Source: an uncultured Bacteroidales bacterium (GTDB lineage Bacteria > Bacteroidota > Bacteroidia > Bacteroidales > Muribaculaceae). Taken from it: a DNA stretch of 64,000 nt. Position numbers and translations under genes: made by a program. Where the stretch lies: contig CAMGBT010000002.1 of the NCBI GenBank assembly GCA_946011725.1, forward strand, positions 38,435 to 102,434, read 5' to 3'. Numbering within the stretch: the stretch's first letter is position 1; each line of letters opens with the position of its first letter. Shown in pieces: positions 27,580-38,308 of the stretch. The notes beneath the pieces were generated by a model. It had not been told where the DNA came from. It did not search any database and saw only the letters and a program-made list of their open reading frames with translations.

Positions 27580-27588
27580 TAACTTTGC
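27580..27588 (+). promoter_or_regulatory. -7 box TAACTTTGC for lysS
   Basis: 63 nt upstream of ATG 27652. Confidence 0.6.
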
Positions 27589-27651
27589 ACATTCTTTGTG
27601 CCGTGCACTTAGGATTTGACATTTTGTAATCATACATTATTATATATAGAT

Positions 27652-29388
27652 ATGAATATTCTTGAACTGAGCGAGCAGGAGATCATTCGTCGCAACTCGT
27701 TGCAAGGGTTGCGCGATTTGGGCATCGAACCTTATCCTGCTGCAGAATTTGTTGTCACCGGCCACAGCGATGAAATCAAGGCTTCCTTCAGCGACGACGC
27801 TGAACCTCGCCAAGTGAGCATCGCCGGCCGCATTATGAGCCGTCGCATCATGGGCAAGGCTTCCTTTGCCGAGCTGCAAGATGCCAATGGCCGTATCCAA
27901 GTGTATATCTCCCGCGATGAAATCTGTCCCGGCGAAGATAAAGAACTGTACAACACCGTGTTCAAGAAACTCTTAGACATCGGCGACTTCGTCGGGGTGG
28001 AAGGCTACGTGTTCCGCACCCAAACCGGCGAAATCTCCGTGCATGCGCAGAAGTTGACCGTGCTCAGCAAGTCGCTGCGTCCGCTCCCCATCGTCAAGGT
28101 GAAGGACGGCGTCACTTACGACGGCTTCGAAGACCCCGAGCTGCGCTACCGTCAACGCTACGTTGACTTGGTGGTCAACGCCGGCGTCAAGGAAATCTTC
28201 CTTAAGCGCACCAAGGTGTACTCCTCCATGCGCGAATACTTCAACGCAGCCGGTTACATCGAGGTCGAGACCCCGATTCTGCAGTCGATTCCCGGCGGTG
28301 CCGCTGCGCGTCCGTTTATTACTCACCACAACGCGTTGGACATACCCCTGTACCTGCGCATCGCCGACGAACTCTACCTCAAGCGCCTGATTGTGGGCGG
28401 TTTCGAGGGCGTGTACGAGTTCTCCAAGAACTTCCGCAACGAAGGCATGGATCGCACCCACAACCCCGAGTTCACCTGCATGGAAATCTACGTATCCTAT
28501 AAGGACTACAAGTGGATGATGAACTTCACCGAGCGTATGCTCGAAAAAATATGCCTCGACGTGAACGGCACCACCGAAGTTAAGGTGGGCGACAATGTCA
28601 TCTCGTTCAAGGCTCCCTTCCCCCGCGTGACCATGGCCCAAGCCATCAAGGACTTCACCGGCGTGGACATCACCGGCATGGACGAAGCCGCCCTGCGCCA
28701 AGTGTGCAAGGACCTCGACATCGAAATCGATGAAACCATGGGCAAAGGCAAGCTCATCGACGAAATCTTCGGCGCCAAGTGCGAAGGCAACTACATCCAG
28801 CCCACCTTCATCACCGACTACCCGGTGGAAATGTCGCCCCTGACCAAGCGCCACCGCGACAACCCCGAGCTCACCGAGCGCTTCGAGCTGATGGTCAACG
28901 GCAAAGAGCTGGCCAACGCCTACTCCGAGCTTAACGACCCCATCGACCAGTACGAACGCTTCGTGGAGCAAATGCGCTTAGCCGAAAAAGGCGACGACGA
29001 AGCCATGATCATCGATGGCGACTTCATCCGCGCCTTGGAATACGGTATGCCGCCCACATCCGGCATGGGCATCGGCATGGATCGCCTGGTGATGCTCATG
29101 ACCGGCCAAACCGCCATCCAAGAAGTGCTCCTCTTCCCCCAGATGCGCCCGGAGAAGACCGAGCGCCGCGACCGCCCCGAGGCTTACGTGGCCGTGGGCG
29201 TGCCCCAAGAGTGGGTGGCCCCGCTGCAAAAAGCCGGCGTGCTCACTGTGGCCGCGCTGGCCGATGTCACCCCCGGCAAGCTCTTCCAAGAGCTGTGCGG
29301 AATCAACAAGAAGTACAAATTAGGGCTGACAAACCCGCAGCCGGAAGTGATTCAGCAGTGGGCCGACGCCGCCAAAGCCACGCTGTGA
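27652..29388 (+). CDS. lysS: Lysyl-tRNA synthetase (class II)
   Basis: Class II motifs: [34 protein letters not shown]. Confidence 0.96.
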   Translation: MNILELSEQEIIRRNSLQGLRDLGIEPYPAAEFVVTGHSDEIKASFSDDAEPRQVSIAGRIMSRRIMGKASFAELQDANGRIQVYISRDEICPGEDKELYNTVFKKLLDIGDFVGVEGYVFRTQTGEISVHAQKLTVLSKSLRPLPIVKVKDGVTYDGFEDPELRYRQRYVDLVVNAGVKEIFLKRTKVYSSMREYFNAAGYIEVETPILQSIPGGAAARPFITHHNALDIPLYLRIADELYLKRLIVGGFEGVYEFSKNFRNEGMDRTHNPEFTCMEIYVSYKDYKWMMNFTERMLEKICLDVNGTTEVKVGDNVISFKAPFPRVTMAQAIKDFTGVDITGMDEAALRQVCKDLDIEIDETMGKGKLIDEIFGAKCEGNYIQPTFITDYPVEMSPLTKRHRDNPELTERFELMVNGKELANAYSELNDPIDQYERFVEQMRLAEKGDDEAMIIDGDFIRALEYGMPPTSGMGIGMDRLVMLMTGQTAIQEVLLFPQMRPEKTERRDRPEAYVAVGVPQEWVAPLQKAGVLTVAALADVTPGKLFQELCGINKKYKLGLTNPQPEVIQQWADAAKATL

Positions 29389-29459
29389 ACCGTGGCCGCA
29401 GATGTGAAACCTTAAACACTATCCCATAAAAAACGGCAGTAGTAGCCAAATATTTAGAT

Positions 29460-30455
29460 ATGAGCTCATTAGAAAACATAGCTGTGCTCGGTGGTGGCAG
29501 TTGGGCCACTGCCCTGAGCCGTTTGCTGCTGCAAAACTGCAAGACAATCACGTGGTACATGCGCCGCGACGACCGTATCGAGGAATTCATCCGCATCGGT
29601 CATAACCCCGCATATCTCACCGACGTGATGTTCGACACCAATCGTATCAACTTCTCATCGGATATCAACTACGTGTGCGACAAGGCCGACGTGCTGCTGT
29701 TGGCCATGCCGTCACCCTACTTCAAATCCCACACCGAAAAAATTTCGGTGGACCTCAGCGGCAAGACCATAGTCTCGGCCGTCAAGGGCATTGTACCCGA
29801 TGAAAATCAGATTATTACCGACTACATGGTCGACCACTTCGGCGTGAATCTGCAGCGTGAGATCGTGATCTCCGGCCCCTGCCATGCCGAGGAAGTGGCC
29901 CTCGACCGTCCGTCGTTCCTCACCATCGGCTGCCATGACCACGAGCTGGCCGTGGACTTCGGCAAACTCATCGAAGGCAAGCGCTCCCACGCCATCATCT
30001 CCACCGACGTCGAAGGTATCGAGTACGCCGCCGTGCTCAAGAACATCTACGCCATCGCTTCCGGCATCATCCACGGCATGAAGTTGGGCGACAACTTCTC
30101 CGCCATGCTCGTGTCGAACGCCCTGCGCGAAATGGAACGATTCCTCGCCGCCGCCGCTCCCGCCGAACGAAATATCAGCGACTCCGTGTACTTAGGCGAC
30201 CTCCTCGTGACCGCGTACTCCCGATTCTCACGCAACCACAACTTCGGCTCGATGATCGGCAAAGGCTACTCGGTGAAAAATGCCCGCATGGAAATGGAGC
30301 AAACCGCCGAAGGCTACTATGCCGCCAAATGTATCACCGATATCAACAGCAAGCTCGGGGTGGAAATGCCCATCCTCAACTGCGTCTACGATATTCTTTA
30401 CCGCAACATACAGCCGGCCAAAGCTCTCAGCCGTATGTCTACAACATTCTGCTAA
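29460..30455 (+). CDS. gpsA: NAD(P)H-dependent glycerol-3-phosphate dehydrogenase
   Basis: AVLGGGSWATALSRLL; SAVKGI; SGPCHAEEVA; LKNIYAIASGIIHGMKLGDN. Confidence 0.94.
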   Translation: MSSLENIAVLGGGSWATALSRLLLQNCKTITWYMRRDDRIEEFIRIGHNPAYLTDVMFDTNRINFSSDINYVCDKADVLLLAMPSPYFKSHTEKISVDLSGKTIVSAVKGIVPDENQIITDYMVDHFGVNLQREIVISGPCHAEEVALDRPSFLTIGCHDHELAVDFGKLIEGKRSHAIISTDVEGIEYAAVLKNIYAIASGIIHGMKLGDNFSAMLVSNALREMERFLAAAAPAERNISDSVYLGDLLVTAYSRFSRNHNFGSMIGKGYSVKNARMEMEQTAEGYYAAKCITDINSKLGVEMPILNCVYDILYRNIQPAKALSRMSTTFC

Positions 30456-30476
30456 TCAATAATTTACAAATACAAA

Positions 30477-30785
30477 ATGGAAAAGAAAGAACTGAAAATC
30501 GAACTGCCTGCAGAAGTAGCTGCCGGCAAATATAGCAACCTCGCAGTAATCTCCCACTCCGCTCAGGAGTTCTTCCTCGACTTCGTCACCGTGGCCCCCA
30601 ATATGCCCCAAGCCAAAGTGCAAAGCCGCGTGGTGATGACACCCGAAAACGTGAAGAACCTCCTGTTCGCCCTGCGCGACAACATCGCCAAATACGAAGC
30701 TACCTTCGGCGAAATCGAGCACAAAGTGCCCAAAGCCGGCGCTCCCAAAGGCGGCAGCGATATCCCCAACCCCTTCCAAGCCTAA
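30477..30785 (+). CDS. DUF3467 domain protein
   Basis: YSNLAVISHSAQEFFLDFVTVAPNMPQAKVQSRVVMTPENVKNLLFALRDNI. Confidence 0.9.
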   Translation: MEKKELKIELPAEVAAGKYSNLAVISHSAQEFFLDFVTVAPNMPQAKVQSRVVMTPENVKNLLFALRDNIAKYEATFGEIEHKVPKAGAPKGGSDIPNPFQA

Positions 30786-30791
30786 ACCGCT

Positions 30792-32273
30792 ATGCTTCAG
30801 CACTCTTTGGAGATTTACAACTCGATGTCGCGTTGCAAGGAACTCTTCAAACCCTTGCACCCGGAGCGAGTAGGTATGTACGTGTGCGGCCCCACCGTCT
30901 ACGGCGACGGCCACCTCGGTCACGCCCGTCCGGCCATCACCTTCGACGTGCTCTTCCGCTACCTTACCCACTTAGGTTACAAGGTGCGCTACGTGCGCAA
31001 CATCACCGACGTGGGCCACTTGGAGCATGACGCCGACGACGGCGAGGACAAGATCGCCAAAAAAGCACGCCTCGAGCAGCTCGAACCAATGGAAGTGGTG
31101 CAGCACTACCTGCTGCGATACCACCGCGCCATGGACGCGCTCAACGTGCTCCCGCCCTCAATCGAGCCCCACGCTTCCGGCCACATCATCGAACAAATCG
31201 AGTACATCAAAAAAATTCTCGACGCCGGATACGCCTACGAGAGCGAAGGCTCCGTATACTTCGACGTGCCCAAATTTAACCACGACTACGGCTACGGACG
31301 CCTCTCCGGTCGCAACATCGAAGAGCTGCTGGCTACCACCCGCGCCCTCGACGGCCAAACAGAGAAACGCAATCCCGCCGACTTTGCCCTCTGGAAAAAG
31401 GCTGCACCCGAACACATCATGCACTGGCCTTCCCCCTGGAGCGAAGGCTTCCCCGGGTGGCACTTGGAATGCTCCACCATGAGCGAAAAGTACCTCGGCG
31501 AACAATTCGACATCCACGGCGGCGGTATGGACCTCAAATTCCCACACCACGACTGCGAAATCGCCCAGTCAGTGGCCCATAACGGCCGTCCTTCCGTCCA
31601 CTATTGGATGCACAACAATATGATCACCATCAACGGCCAGAAGATGGGCAAATCCCTCGGCAACTTCATCACCTTGGACGAATTCTTCACCGGCTCGCAC
31701 CCCCTGTTGGCCCAAGCCTACTCGCCCATGACCATCCGCTTCTTCATCCTGCAAGCGCACTACCGCGGCACCGTGGACTTCTCCAACGAAGCCCTCCAAG
31801 CCAGCGAAACCGCACTGCGCCGCATGCTCGACGGATGGAAGCGCCTCGGCGAACTCAAGCCCTCGGCCGAATCCACCGTGGACGTCAACGACATCCGCAC
31901 ACGCTGCTACGCCGCCATGGACGACGACCTCAACACCCCCGTGGTGATCGCCACCCTCTTTGACGCCTGCCGCATCATCAACCAAGTGAACGACGGCCAC
32001 GCCACCGCCACCGCCGACGACATCGCCACCCTGCGCGACATCATGCAGACATTCCTGGTTGACATCCTCGGCATCCGCACCGAAGCAGCCGAAGCCGGCG
32101 CCGAAGCTCTCAAACCCTTCGAAGACGCCGTGGACCTGCTCCTCAACATCCGCCGCGAAGCCAAGCAACGCAAGGATTGGGCCACTTCCGACCTCATCCG
32201 CGACCGCCTCGCCGCCATCGGCTTCGCCGTCAAAGACACCAAAGACGGCGGCTTCGAATGGACCCTGAAGTAA
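30792..32273 (+). CDS. cysS: Cysteinyl-tRNA synthetase
   Basis: [61 protein letters not shown]. Confidence 0.97.
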   Translation: MLQHSLEIYNSMSRCKELFKPLHPERVGMYVCGPTVYGDGHLGHARPAITFDVLFRYLTHLGYKVRYVRNITDVGHLEHDADDGEDKIAKKARLEQLEPMEVVQHYLLRYHRAMDALNVLPPSIEPHASGHIIEQIEYIKKILDAGYAYESEGSVYFDVPKFNHDYGYGRLSGRNIEELLATTRALDGQTEKRNPADFALWKKAAPEHIMHWPSPWSEGFPGWHLECSTMSEKYLGEQFDIHGGGMDLKFPHHDCEIAQSVAHNGRPSVHYWMHNNMITINGQKMGKSLGNFITLDEFFTGSHPLLAQAYSPMTIRFFILQAHYRGTVDFSNEALQASETALRRMLDGWKRLGELKPSAESTVDVNDIRTRCYAAMDDDLNTPVVIATLFDACRIINQVNDGHATATADDIATLRDIMQTFLVDILGIRTEAAEAGAEALKPFEDAVDLLLNIRREAKQRKDWATSDLIRDRLAAIGFAVKDTKDGGFEWTLK

Positions 32274-32286
32274 GTAATTTCCCATC

Positions 32287-32348
32287 CACCTCCCACAAAT
32301 TAGCCCTATTAGACCAATTGGCCTAATAGGGCTAATTCGTGGGAGGTG
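32287..32348. repeat. 62-bp near-perfect palindrome containing AATTAGCCCTATTAG words
   Basis: CACCTCCCACAAATTAGCCCTATTAG-accaattggc-CTAATAGGGCTAATTCGTGGGAGGTG. Confidence 0.95.
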
Positions 32349-32366
32349 AGCCGAGTGGGCGGGCAC

Positions 32367-32396
32367 AAAAAAAGAGGGCCCCGGCCCTCTTTTTTT
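32367..32396. terminator. Bidirectional intrinsic terminator between convergent cysS and nifJ
   Basis: AAAAAAAGAGGGCC-CCGG-CCCTCTTTTTTT. Confidence 0.9.
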
Positions 32397-32414
32397 ATGG
32401 ATGAGTGTGGTGGA

Positions 32415-35400
32415 TTATTCTTCGGGAGCGACACCCCATTGCTGTTGGGCGAGGCGGCGGTAGTTGTTGTAGCGCCATTGGGCGTTTTCTTTGGCTGCGG
32501 CGAAGAGTTCTTCGGCTTGGTCGGGGAGCTGTTTGAAAACGGAGGCGTAGCGTACTTCGCCTTTGAGGAAGTCGGTGAACTTATCCCATTGGGGCTCTTT
32601 GGAGTCGAGGGTGAAGGGGTTCTTGCCTTCGGCTTCGAGGGCGGGGTTGTAGCGCCACAGGTGCCAGTAGCCGCATTCTACAGCGCGTTGTTGTTCGAGC
32701 TGAGCGTGGCCCATGCCGGCGCGGAGGCCGTGGTTGATACAGGGGGAGTAAGCGATGATCAACGAGGGACCGTCGTAGGCTTCGGCTTCGCGGATGGCCT
32801 TGAGGGTTTGAGCGTTGTCGGCACCCATAGCCACTTGAGCCACGTAAACGTAGCCGTAGGTGGAGGCGATCAGGCCGAGGTCTTTCTTACGGATGCGTTT
32901 GCCGGCAGCGGCGAATTTGGCGATTGCGCCGAGCGGGGTGGCCTTGGAGGATTGGCCGCCGGTGTTGGAGTATACTTCGGTGTCGAGCACGATTACGTTA
33001 ACGTTTTGGCCGGAAGCGAGTACGTGGTCGAGGCCGCCGAAGCCAATGTCGTAAGCGGCACCGTCGCCGGCGATGATCCATTGGCTGCGAGCCACGATGT
33101 AGCCCTTGAGTTCGAGCAGAGCGCGGCAGTTGTCGCATTGGCAAGCTTCAGCCAGGGGGATGAGCTCGTTGGCCACTTCGCGGGTGACGCCGGCGGAGTT
33201 GCGGTTGTCGAGCCATTTTTGAGCGAGGGCTTTGATTTGGTCGGAGCACTTGTCGCAGGCGGTGAGGCGGGTCATGATGTCGGCCACGCGAGCGCGGATC
33301 TTGTCGGAAGCGATGTGCATGCCGAGGCCGTATTCGGCGAAGTCCTCGAACAGCGAGTTACCCCAAGCGGGACCGTTGCCTTCGGCGTTGGTGCAGTAGG
33401 GGGTAGAGGGCACGGAACCGGAGTAGATGGATGAGCAACCGGTGGCGTTGGCTACCATTTCGTGGTCGCCGAAGAGTTGGGAGATGAGTTTTACGTAGGG
33501 AGTTTCGCCGCAACCGGAGCAAGCGCCGGAGAATTCGAACAGCGGGGTGGCGAATTGCGAGTTCTTGGCGTTGATCTTGATGTCAACGAGGTTTTGCTTG
33601 GAGGCGACGGCGGTGGTGCAGTAGTCCCATTGCTTTTGCACTTCGAGTTGGGTTTCGAGGGGCTTCATTTCGAGAGCCTTCACGCCCTTCTTGCCGGGGC
33701 AAACGTCCACGCAGTTGCCGCAACCGAGGCAGTCCATAACGTCGACGGATTGGATGAAGCGCATGCCTTTGAATGCGGTGCCGATGGCGGGGATAGAAGC
33801 TTCTTCGCCGAAGGGAGCGGCAGCGAGTTCGTTGGCGTCGAGCACGAAGGGACGGATGGCGGCGTGAGGACAAACGAATGCGCACTTGTTACATTGGATA
33901 CAGTTTTCTTCGAGCCATTGGGGCACGAAAGCTGCTACGCCGCGTTTTTCGAAGCGTGCGGTGCCTTGAATCCAGTGGCCGTCGGCTGCGTTGGCGAAGT
34001 CGGATACGCGCAGCAGGTCGCCGTCTTGAGCGTTGATGGGACGCACGATGTCGTTGATGAAGGCGGGGTCGTTGTTTTCAGCCTTGGGGTCATCGGGGAG
34101 GTTGGCCCAAGCGGGGTCAACGGCGAGGGTGTGGTATTCGTTGCCACGATCCACGGCAGCGTAGTTTTTGTCGACCACGTCTTGACCTTTCTTGCCGTAA
34201 GATTTCACGATGAATTTCTTCATCTGTTCAACGGCGAGGTCCACGGGGATTACTTCGGTGATGCGGAAGAAAGCGCTTTGGAGGATGGTGTTGGTGCGGT
34301 TACCGAGGCCGATTTCTTGGGCGATGCGAGTGGCGTTGATGTAGTAGACGGTGATGTTGTGCTGAGCGAAGTAGCGTTTAACCTTGTTGGGGAGGTTAGC
34401 AGCGAGTTCGTCGCCTTCCCAGATGGTGTTGAGCAGGAATGTGCCGCCGTCGCGCAGGCCGCGGGTCACGTCGTACATGTGGAGGTAAGCTTGCACGTGG
34501 CATGCTACGAAGTTGGGGGTGTTCACCAGGTAGGTTGAGCGGATGGGCTTGTCGCCGAAGCGCAGGTGCGAGCAGGTGAAGCCGCCGGACTTCTTGGAGT
34601 CGTAAGCGAAGTAAGCTTGGCAGTATTTGGTGGTGTTTTCGCCGATGATCTTCACGGAGTTCTTGTTAGCGCCCACTGTGCCGTCGGCGCCGAGACCGTA
34701 GAACTTGGCTTCGTAGGTGGAGGGGTCGCCTAAGGCAACTTCTTCCTTGGGAGGCAGGGAGGTGAAGGTAACGTCGTCGACGATGCCCACGGTGAAGTGG
34801 TCTTTGGGTTGGGGCAGAGCGAGGTTTTCGAAAACGCCGATAATCATGGCGGGGGTAACGTCCTTGGAGGCGAGACCATAGCGGCCGGCCACGATGCGGG
34901 GAGCGTTTTCTGCGCCGTAGAATGCTTCTTTAACGTCGAGGCAGAGGGGTTCGCCGTTGGCGCCGGGTTCTTTGGTGCGGTCGAGCACGGCAATGTTGCG
35001 GCAGGTGGCGGGGATGGCGGCCAGCAGGTGCTTGGCGGAGAAGGGGCGGTAGAGGTGCACGGCCACCAAACCAACTTTTTCGCCGTTGGCAACCATGTAG
35101 TCGATGGCTTCCTTGGCGGCTTCGGTCACGGAGCCCATGGCGATGATTACGCGGTCGGCATCCTTGGCACCGTAGTAGTTGAAGAGGTGGTATTCACGGC
35201 CGGTGATTTCGGAGATTTTGGCCATGTAGTCTTCCACGATTTCGGGCACGGCTTCGTAGTGCTTGTTGCAAGCTTCGCGGTGCTGGAAGAATACGTCGCC
35301 GTTTTCGGCCAAGCCGCGTGCGATGGGGGCTTGGGGAGTGAGGGCGCGTTGACGGAAGCGGGCGAGGGCTTCGCGGTCGAGCAGCGGTTCGAGGTCTTCT

Positions 35401-35969
35401 TGCTCCATCACTTCGACCTTTTGGATTTCGTGGGAAGTGCGGAAGCCGTCGAAGAAGTTAACGAAGGGCACACTCGAACGGATAGTGGCGAGGTGAGCCA
35501 CACCGGCGAGGTCCATAACTTCTTGCACGGAGCCTTCGGCCAACATGGCGAAGCCGGTTTGGCGGGTAGCCATCACGTCTTGGTGGTCGCCGAAGATGGA
35601 GAGAGCGTGAGAGGCGATGGTGCGGGCCGACACGTGGAACACGGTGGGCATCAATTCGCCTGCGATTTTGTACATGTTAGGGATCATCAGGAGCAAACCC
35701 TGTGAGGCGGTGTAAGTTGTGGTGAGGGCACCTGCATGGAGGGAGCCGTGTACTGCGCCGGCGGCGCCGCCTTCCGACTGCATTTCTTGCACCAAAACAG
35801 TTTCGCCGAAGATGTTTTTGCGGCCTGCGGCAGCCCATTCGTCCACATATTCAGCCATAGTGGAAGAAGGAGTGATGGGGTAGATAGCGGCTACCTCGGA
35901 GAACATATAGCTCACGTGGGCAGCGGCTTGGTTGCCATCGCAGGTCAAGAATTTCTTTTCCTTACTCAT
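32415..35969 (-). CDS. nifJ: Pyruvate:ferredoxin (flavodoxin) oxidoreductase
   Basis: YPITPSSTMAEYVDEW; two 4Fe-4S motifs CIQCNKCAFVCP and CLGCGNCVDVCP; ACSGCGETPYVKL; start at MSKEKKFL. Confidence 0.96.
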   Translation of the reverse strand: MSKEKKFLTCDGNQAAAHVSYMFSEVAAIYPITPSSTMAEYVDEWAAAGRKNIFGETVLVQEMQSEGGAAGAVHGSLHAGALTTTYTASQGLLLMIPNMYKIAGELMPTVFHVSARTIASHALSIFGDHQDVMATRQTGFAMLAEGSVQEVMDLAGVAHLATIRSSVPFVNFFDGFRTSHEIQKVEVMEQEDLEPLLDREALARFRQRALTPQAPIARGLAENGDVFFQHREACNKHYEAVPEIVEDYMAKISEITGREYHLFNYYGAKDADRVIIAMGSVTEAAKEAIDYMVANGEKVGLVAVHLYRPFSAKHLLAAIPATCRNIAVLDRTKEPGANGEPLCLDVKEAFYGAENAPRIVAGRYGLASKDVTPAMIIGVFENLALPQPKDHFTVGIVDDVTFTSLPPKEEVALGDPSTYEAKFYGLGADGTVGANKNSVKIIGENTTKYCQAYFAYDSKKSGGFTCSHLRFGDKPIRSTYLVNTPNFVACHVQAYLHMYDVTRGLRDGGTFLLNTIWEGDELAANLPNKVKRYFAQHNITVYYINATRIAQEIGLGNRTNTILQSAFFRITEVIPVDLAVEQMKKFIVKSYGKKGQDVVDKNYAAVDRGNEYHTLAVDPAWANLPDDPKAENNDPAFINDIVRPINAQDGDLLRVSDFANAADGHWIQGTARFEKRGVAAFVPQWLEENCIQCNKCAFVCPHAAIRPFVLDANELAAAPFGEEASIPAIGTAFKGMRFIQSVDVMDCLGCGNCVDVCPGKKGVKALEMKPLETQLEVQKQWDYCTTAVASKQNLVDIKINAKNSQFATPLFEFSGACSGCGETPYVKLISQLFGDHEMVANATGCSSIYSGSVPSTPYCTNAEGNGPAWGNSLFEDFAEYGLGMHIASDKIRARVADIMTRLTACDKCSDQIKALAQKWLDNRNSAGVTREVANELIPLAEACQCDNCRALLELKGYIVARSQWIIAGDGAAYDIGFGGLDHVLASGQNVNVIVLDTEVYSNTGGQSSKATPLGAIAKFAAAGKRIRKKDLGLIASTYGYVYVAQVAMGADNAQTLKAIREAEAYDGPSLIIAYSPCINHGLRAGMGHAQLEQQRAVECGYWHLWRYNPALEAEGKNPFTLDSKEPQWDKFTDFLKGEVRYASVFKQLPDQAEELFAAAKENAQWRYNNYRRLAQQQWGVAPEE

Positions 35970-36023
35970 AGTTTCTATTGGTTGTTGTATACGTATATTC
36001 AAATCAGCGAGTGATAAGTGAGT

Positions 36024-36032
36024 GCAAAGTTA
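36024..36032 (-). promoter_or_regulatory. -7 box TAACTTTGC for nifJ
   Basis: 54 nt upstream of ATG 35969. Confidence 0.6.
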
Positions 36033-36083
36033 CGAAAAAATCGCCAATTACATATTATATATAAGCAAAAAAATGCGAAAAAA

Positions 36084-36131
36084 GTTTACGGCGGGTGCTC
36101 GGCCGGGGCCGGGTGAGCACTCGCCGTAAAC
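36084..36131. terminator. Strong hairpin with T-tracts on both strands in a divergent intergenic region
   Basis: GTTTACGGCGGGTGCTCGGCCGGGGCCGGGTGAGCACTCGCCGTAAAC. Confidence 0.85.
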
Positions 36132-36226
36132 GAAATTTTTTTGGCGGCGGAGTGGGGGAAGTGTTAAAAATGGGGGCCGGTGGGCGGTTTTTTGGCGGAA
36201 AAGTTGGAAACGGGCGGAAAAATTCG

Positions 36227-36235
36227 TAAATTTGC
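36227..36235 (+). promoter_or_regulatory. -7 box TAAATTTGC for ftsX operon
   Basis: 66 nt upstream of ATG 36302. Confidence 0.6.
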
Positions 36236-36301
36236 ACGATATTTGCGAAAAGTGCGCTCGCGCCGTATGGGTGCGGGACTTTTTTCGACTATAGAAAAGA
36301 A

Positions 36302-37177
36302 ATGAAAAGGAAAAAAACAGCGCGAATTTCGACATTCGGCTCGCGAATTACCTCGATAATCAGCGTGGCATTAGTGCTGACGATTGTGGGTATTTTGGCG
36401 ATGACATTGGATGCTTCGAGCCGAGTAGGTCAAGATATACGTAGCAATATCGGGTTTGTGGTAAAGGTGAATCGCGATGCTACTGATGTGGATGTCAACC
36501 GCTTGGATAAGCAGTTGCGTACCGCCGCATATGTGTCGGAGTGTGTCTACACTTCGGCTGATTCGATATTGGCGCAAGAATCGCGCTTGATAGGTGAGCG
36601 TATCGATTCCTTGCTCGACGAGAACCCGTTCGGCGCTGAATTTGATGTGAAAGTGCGCGAACAGTGGGCTAACAGCGACAGTATCAACATGATAGCCGGT
36701 CGCTTGGAGTTCAACCCCGTAGTTGACGAGGTGGTGTGCCAAACTTCGGTGGTGGACGACATCAACTCCGCCTTAGGACGCTTTACTTTGGTGCTGGCCG
36801 CCATAGCTGTGGCGCTGCTCGCCATCTCTTTCGTGCTGATTAACAACACGGTAAGTTTGGCCGTGTACTCGCGCCGCTTCATCATCCACACCATGAAGCT
36901 GGTGGGCGCCACCGGCGCTTTCATCCGCCGCCCGTTCCTGCTGGCCGGCTTGGCCACCGGGGCTGTGTCGTCGGTGATTGCCATCGGCATGTTGGCCGGC
37001 GCACGCGCTTACTTGGGCACATTGGATGTGGTGTTCGACCAAGTGCTGCCGTGGGCCGGAATGTGGTGGGTGGCACTGCTGCTGGCCGTGGCCGGTCCGC
37101 TGATTTGTTTGGCCGCTTCGGCGGTGGCCACCAACCGCTATCTGCGTGCCGATTACGATGATATGTTCATGAAATAA
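36302..37177 (+). CDS. ftsX: FtsX-like cell-division permease
   Basis: N-terminal TM, extracellular domain, VSLAVYSRRFIIHTMKLVGATGAFIRRPFLLAG; synteny. Confidence 0.88.
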   Translation: MKRKKTARISTFGSRITSIISVALVLTIVGILAMTLDASSRVGQDIRSNIGFVVKVNRDATDVDVNRLDKQLRTAAYVSECVYTSADSILAQESRLIGERIDSLLDENPFGAEFDVKVREQWANSDSINMIAGRLEFNPVVDEVVCQTSVVDDINSALGRFTLVLAAIAVALLAISFVLINNTVSLAVYSRRFIIHTMKLVGATGAFIRRPFLLAGLATGAVSSVIAIGMLAGARAYLGTLDVVFDQVLPWAGMWWVALLLAVAGPLICLAASAVATNRYLRADYDDMFMK

Positions 37178-37193
37178 AAGCATTTACAAGATA

Positions 37194-37490
37194 ATGTCAG
37201 AAGAAAAAATTGAGAAGAAAATCAAGCGCAACGAGTTTGACACTCTGCCGCTTGGGCGTAACAACTTCAAACTGATGGCCGTGGCCGGAGTTATAATTGT
37301 ACTCGGCTTCCTGCTGATGTTGGGCGGCTCCTCCACCGAGGAAGCCTTCAACCCCGACATCTTCAGCACCCGCCGCATAGTGGTGGGCCCCTTTATCACC
37401 TTCTTGGGCTTCGTGCTCATGGGCGTGGCCGTGTGCTTCAAACCCAAATCCGACAGCTACCAACAGCAAGATAACCCCGCCGACAAGTAA
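37194..37490 (+). CDS. DUF3098 membrane protein
   Basis: Short two-TM protein between ftsX and uppP, typical Bacteroidetes synteny. Confidence 0.8.
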   Translation: MSEEKIEKKIKRNEFDTLPLGRNNFKLMAVAGVIIVLGFLLMLGGSSTEEAFNPDIFSTRRIVVGPFITFLGFVLMGVAVCFKPKSDSYQQQDNPADK

Positions 37491-37495
37491 TAAAT

Positions 37496-38308
37496 ATGGA
37501 CACGTTAACCGCATTCTTATTAGGCTTGGTGCAAGGCTTGGCCGAATATCTACCCATCAGCTCGTCGGGCCACCTGGAAATCTCACGCCAACTGCTTGGC
37601 GTGGACCTCGGCGGCGCCGAATCCTTGCAATTCGACGTAACCTTGCACGTGGCTACCGTGCTGAGTACCATCGTGATACTATGGCGCGAGTTCGCTCCCT
37701 TGTGCACCTCGTTCTTCACCCTCAAAAAGGATGAAAACACCTCCATGGTGTGGAAAATTTTGGTATCATGCATCCCGGTGGGCATCGTCGGTGTGCTGTT
37801 CAAAGACCAAGTGGAAGCCTTCTTCGGCCAAGGTTTGAACGTGGTGGGCTGGTGCTTGCTGGCCACCGCAGCGTTGTTGGCCTTCTCATATTATTTCGGC
37901 ACGCGCGTGCGCAAACCGAGCGAAGGACGCGAGGTGAGCTACCTCGATGCCATCGTGATAGGTATGGCGCAGGCAGTGGCCGTGTTGCCCGGCTTGTCGC
38001 GTTCCGGTTCGACTATCGCCACCGGTTTGATACTCGGCAACCGCGCCGACCGCGTGGCGCAGTTCTCCTTCCTGATGGTCATCATCCCCATTTTGGGCGA
38101 GGCATTGCTGCATATCAAGGACCTGCTGAGCGGCGAAACTCAGGAAGCAGCCGTGGGTCTGTTGCCCATGGCAGTGGGCTTCATCACTGCGTTTGTGGTG
38201 GGCTGTGCCGCCTGCAAATGGATGCTCTCCATCGTGAAGAAAGGCAAGCTAATATGGTTCGCCGTATACTGCTTGGCCGTAGGTTTAATCTGCTTAATCA
38301 TGCGCTGA
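37496..38308 (+). CDS. uppP: Undecaprenyl-diphosphate phosphatase
   Basis: LGLVQGLAEYLPISSSGHLEIS; LPGLSRSGSTIATGLILG. Confidence 0.95.
   Translation: MDTLTAFLLGLVQGLAEYLPISSSGHLEISRQLLGVDLGGAESLQFDVTLHVATVLSTIVILWREFAPLCTSFFTLKKDENTSMVWKILVSCIPVGIVGVLFKDQVEAFFGQGLNVVGWCLLATAALLAFSYYFGTRVRKPSEGREVSYLDAIVIGMAQAVAVLPGLSRSGSTIATGLILGNRADRVAQFSFLMVIIPILGEALLHIKDLLSGETQEAAVGLLPMAVGFITAFVVGCAACKWMLSIVKKGKLIWFAVYCLAVGLICLIMR

Noticed and set aside
27973-28971. 332-aa minus-strand ORF antisense to lysS
   Set aside because: No recognisable motifs; artefact of codon bias opposite lysS
32346-35705. Plus-strand ORFs (362, 358, 302 aa) antisense to nifJ
   Set aside because: G/V/E-rich shadow ORFs; nifJ on the minus strand has full motif support
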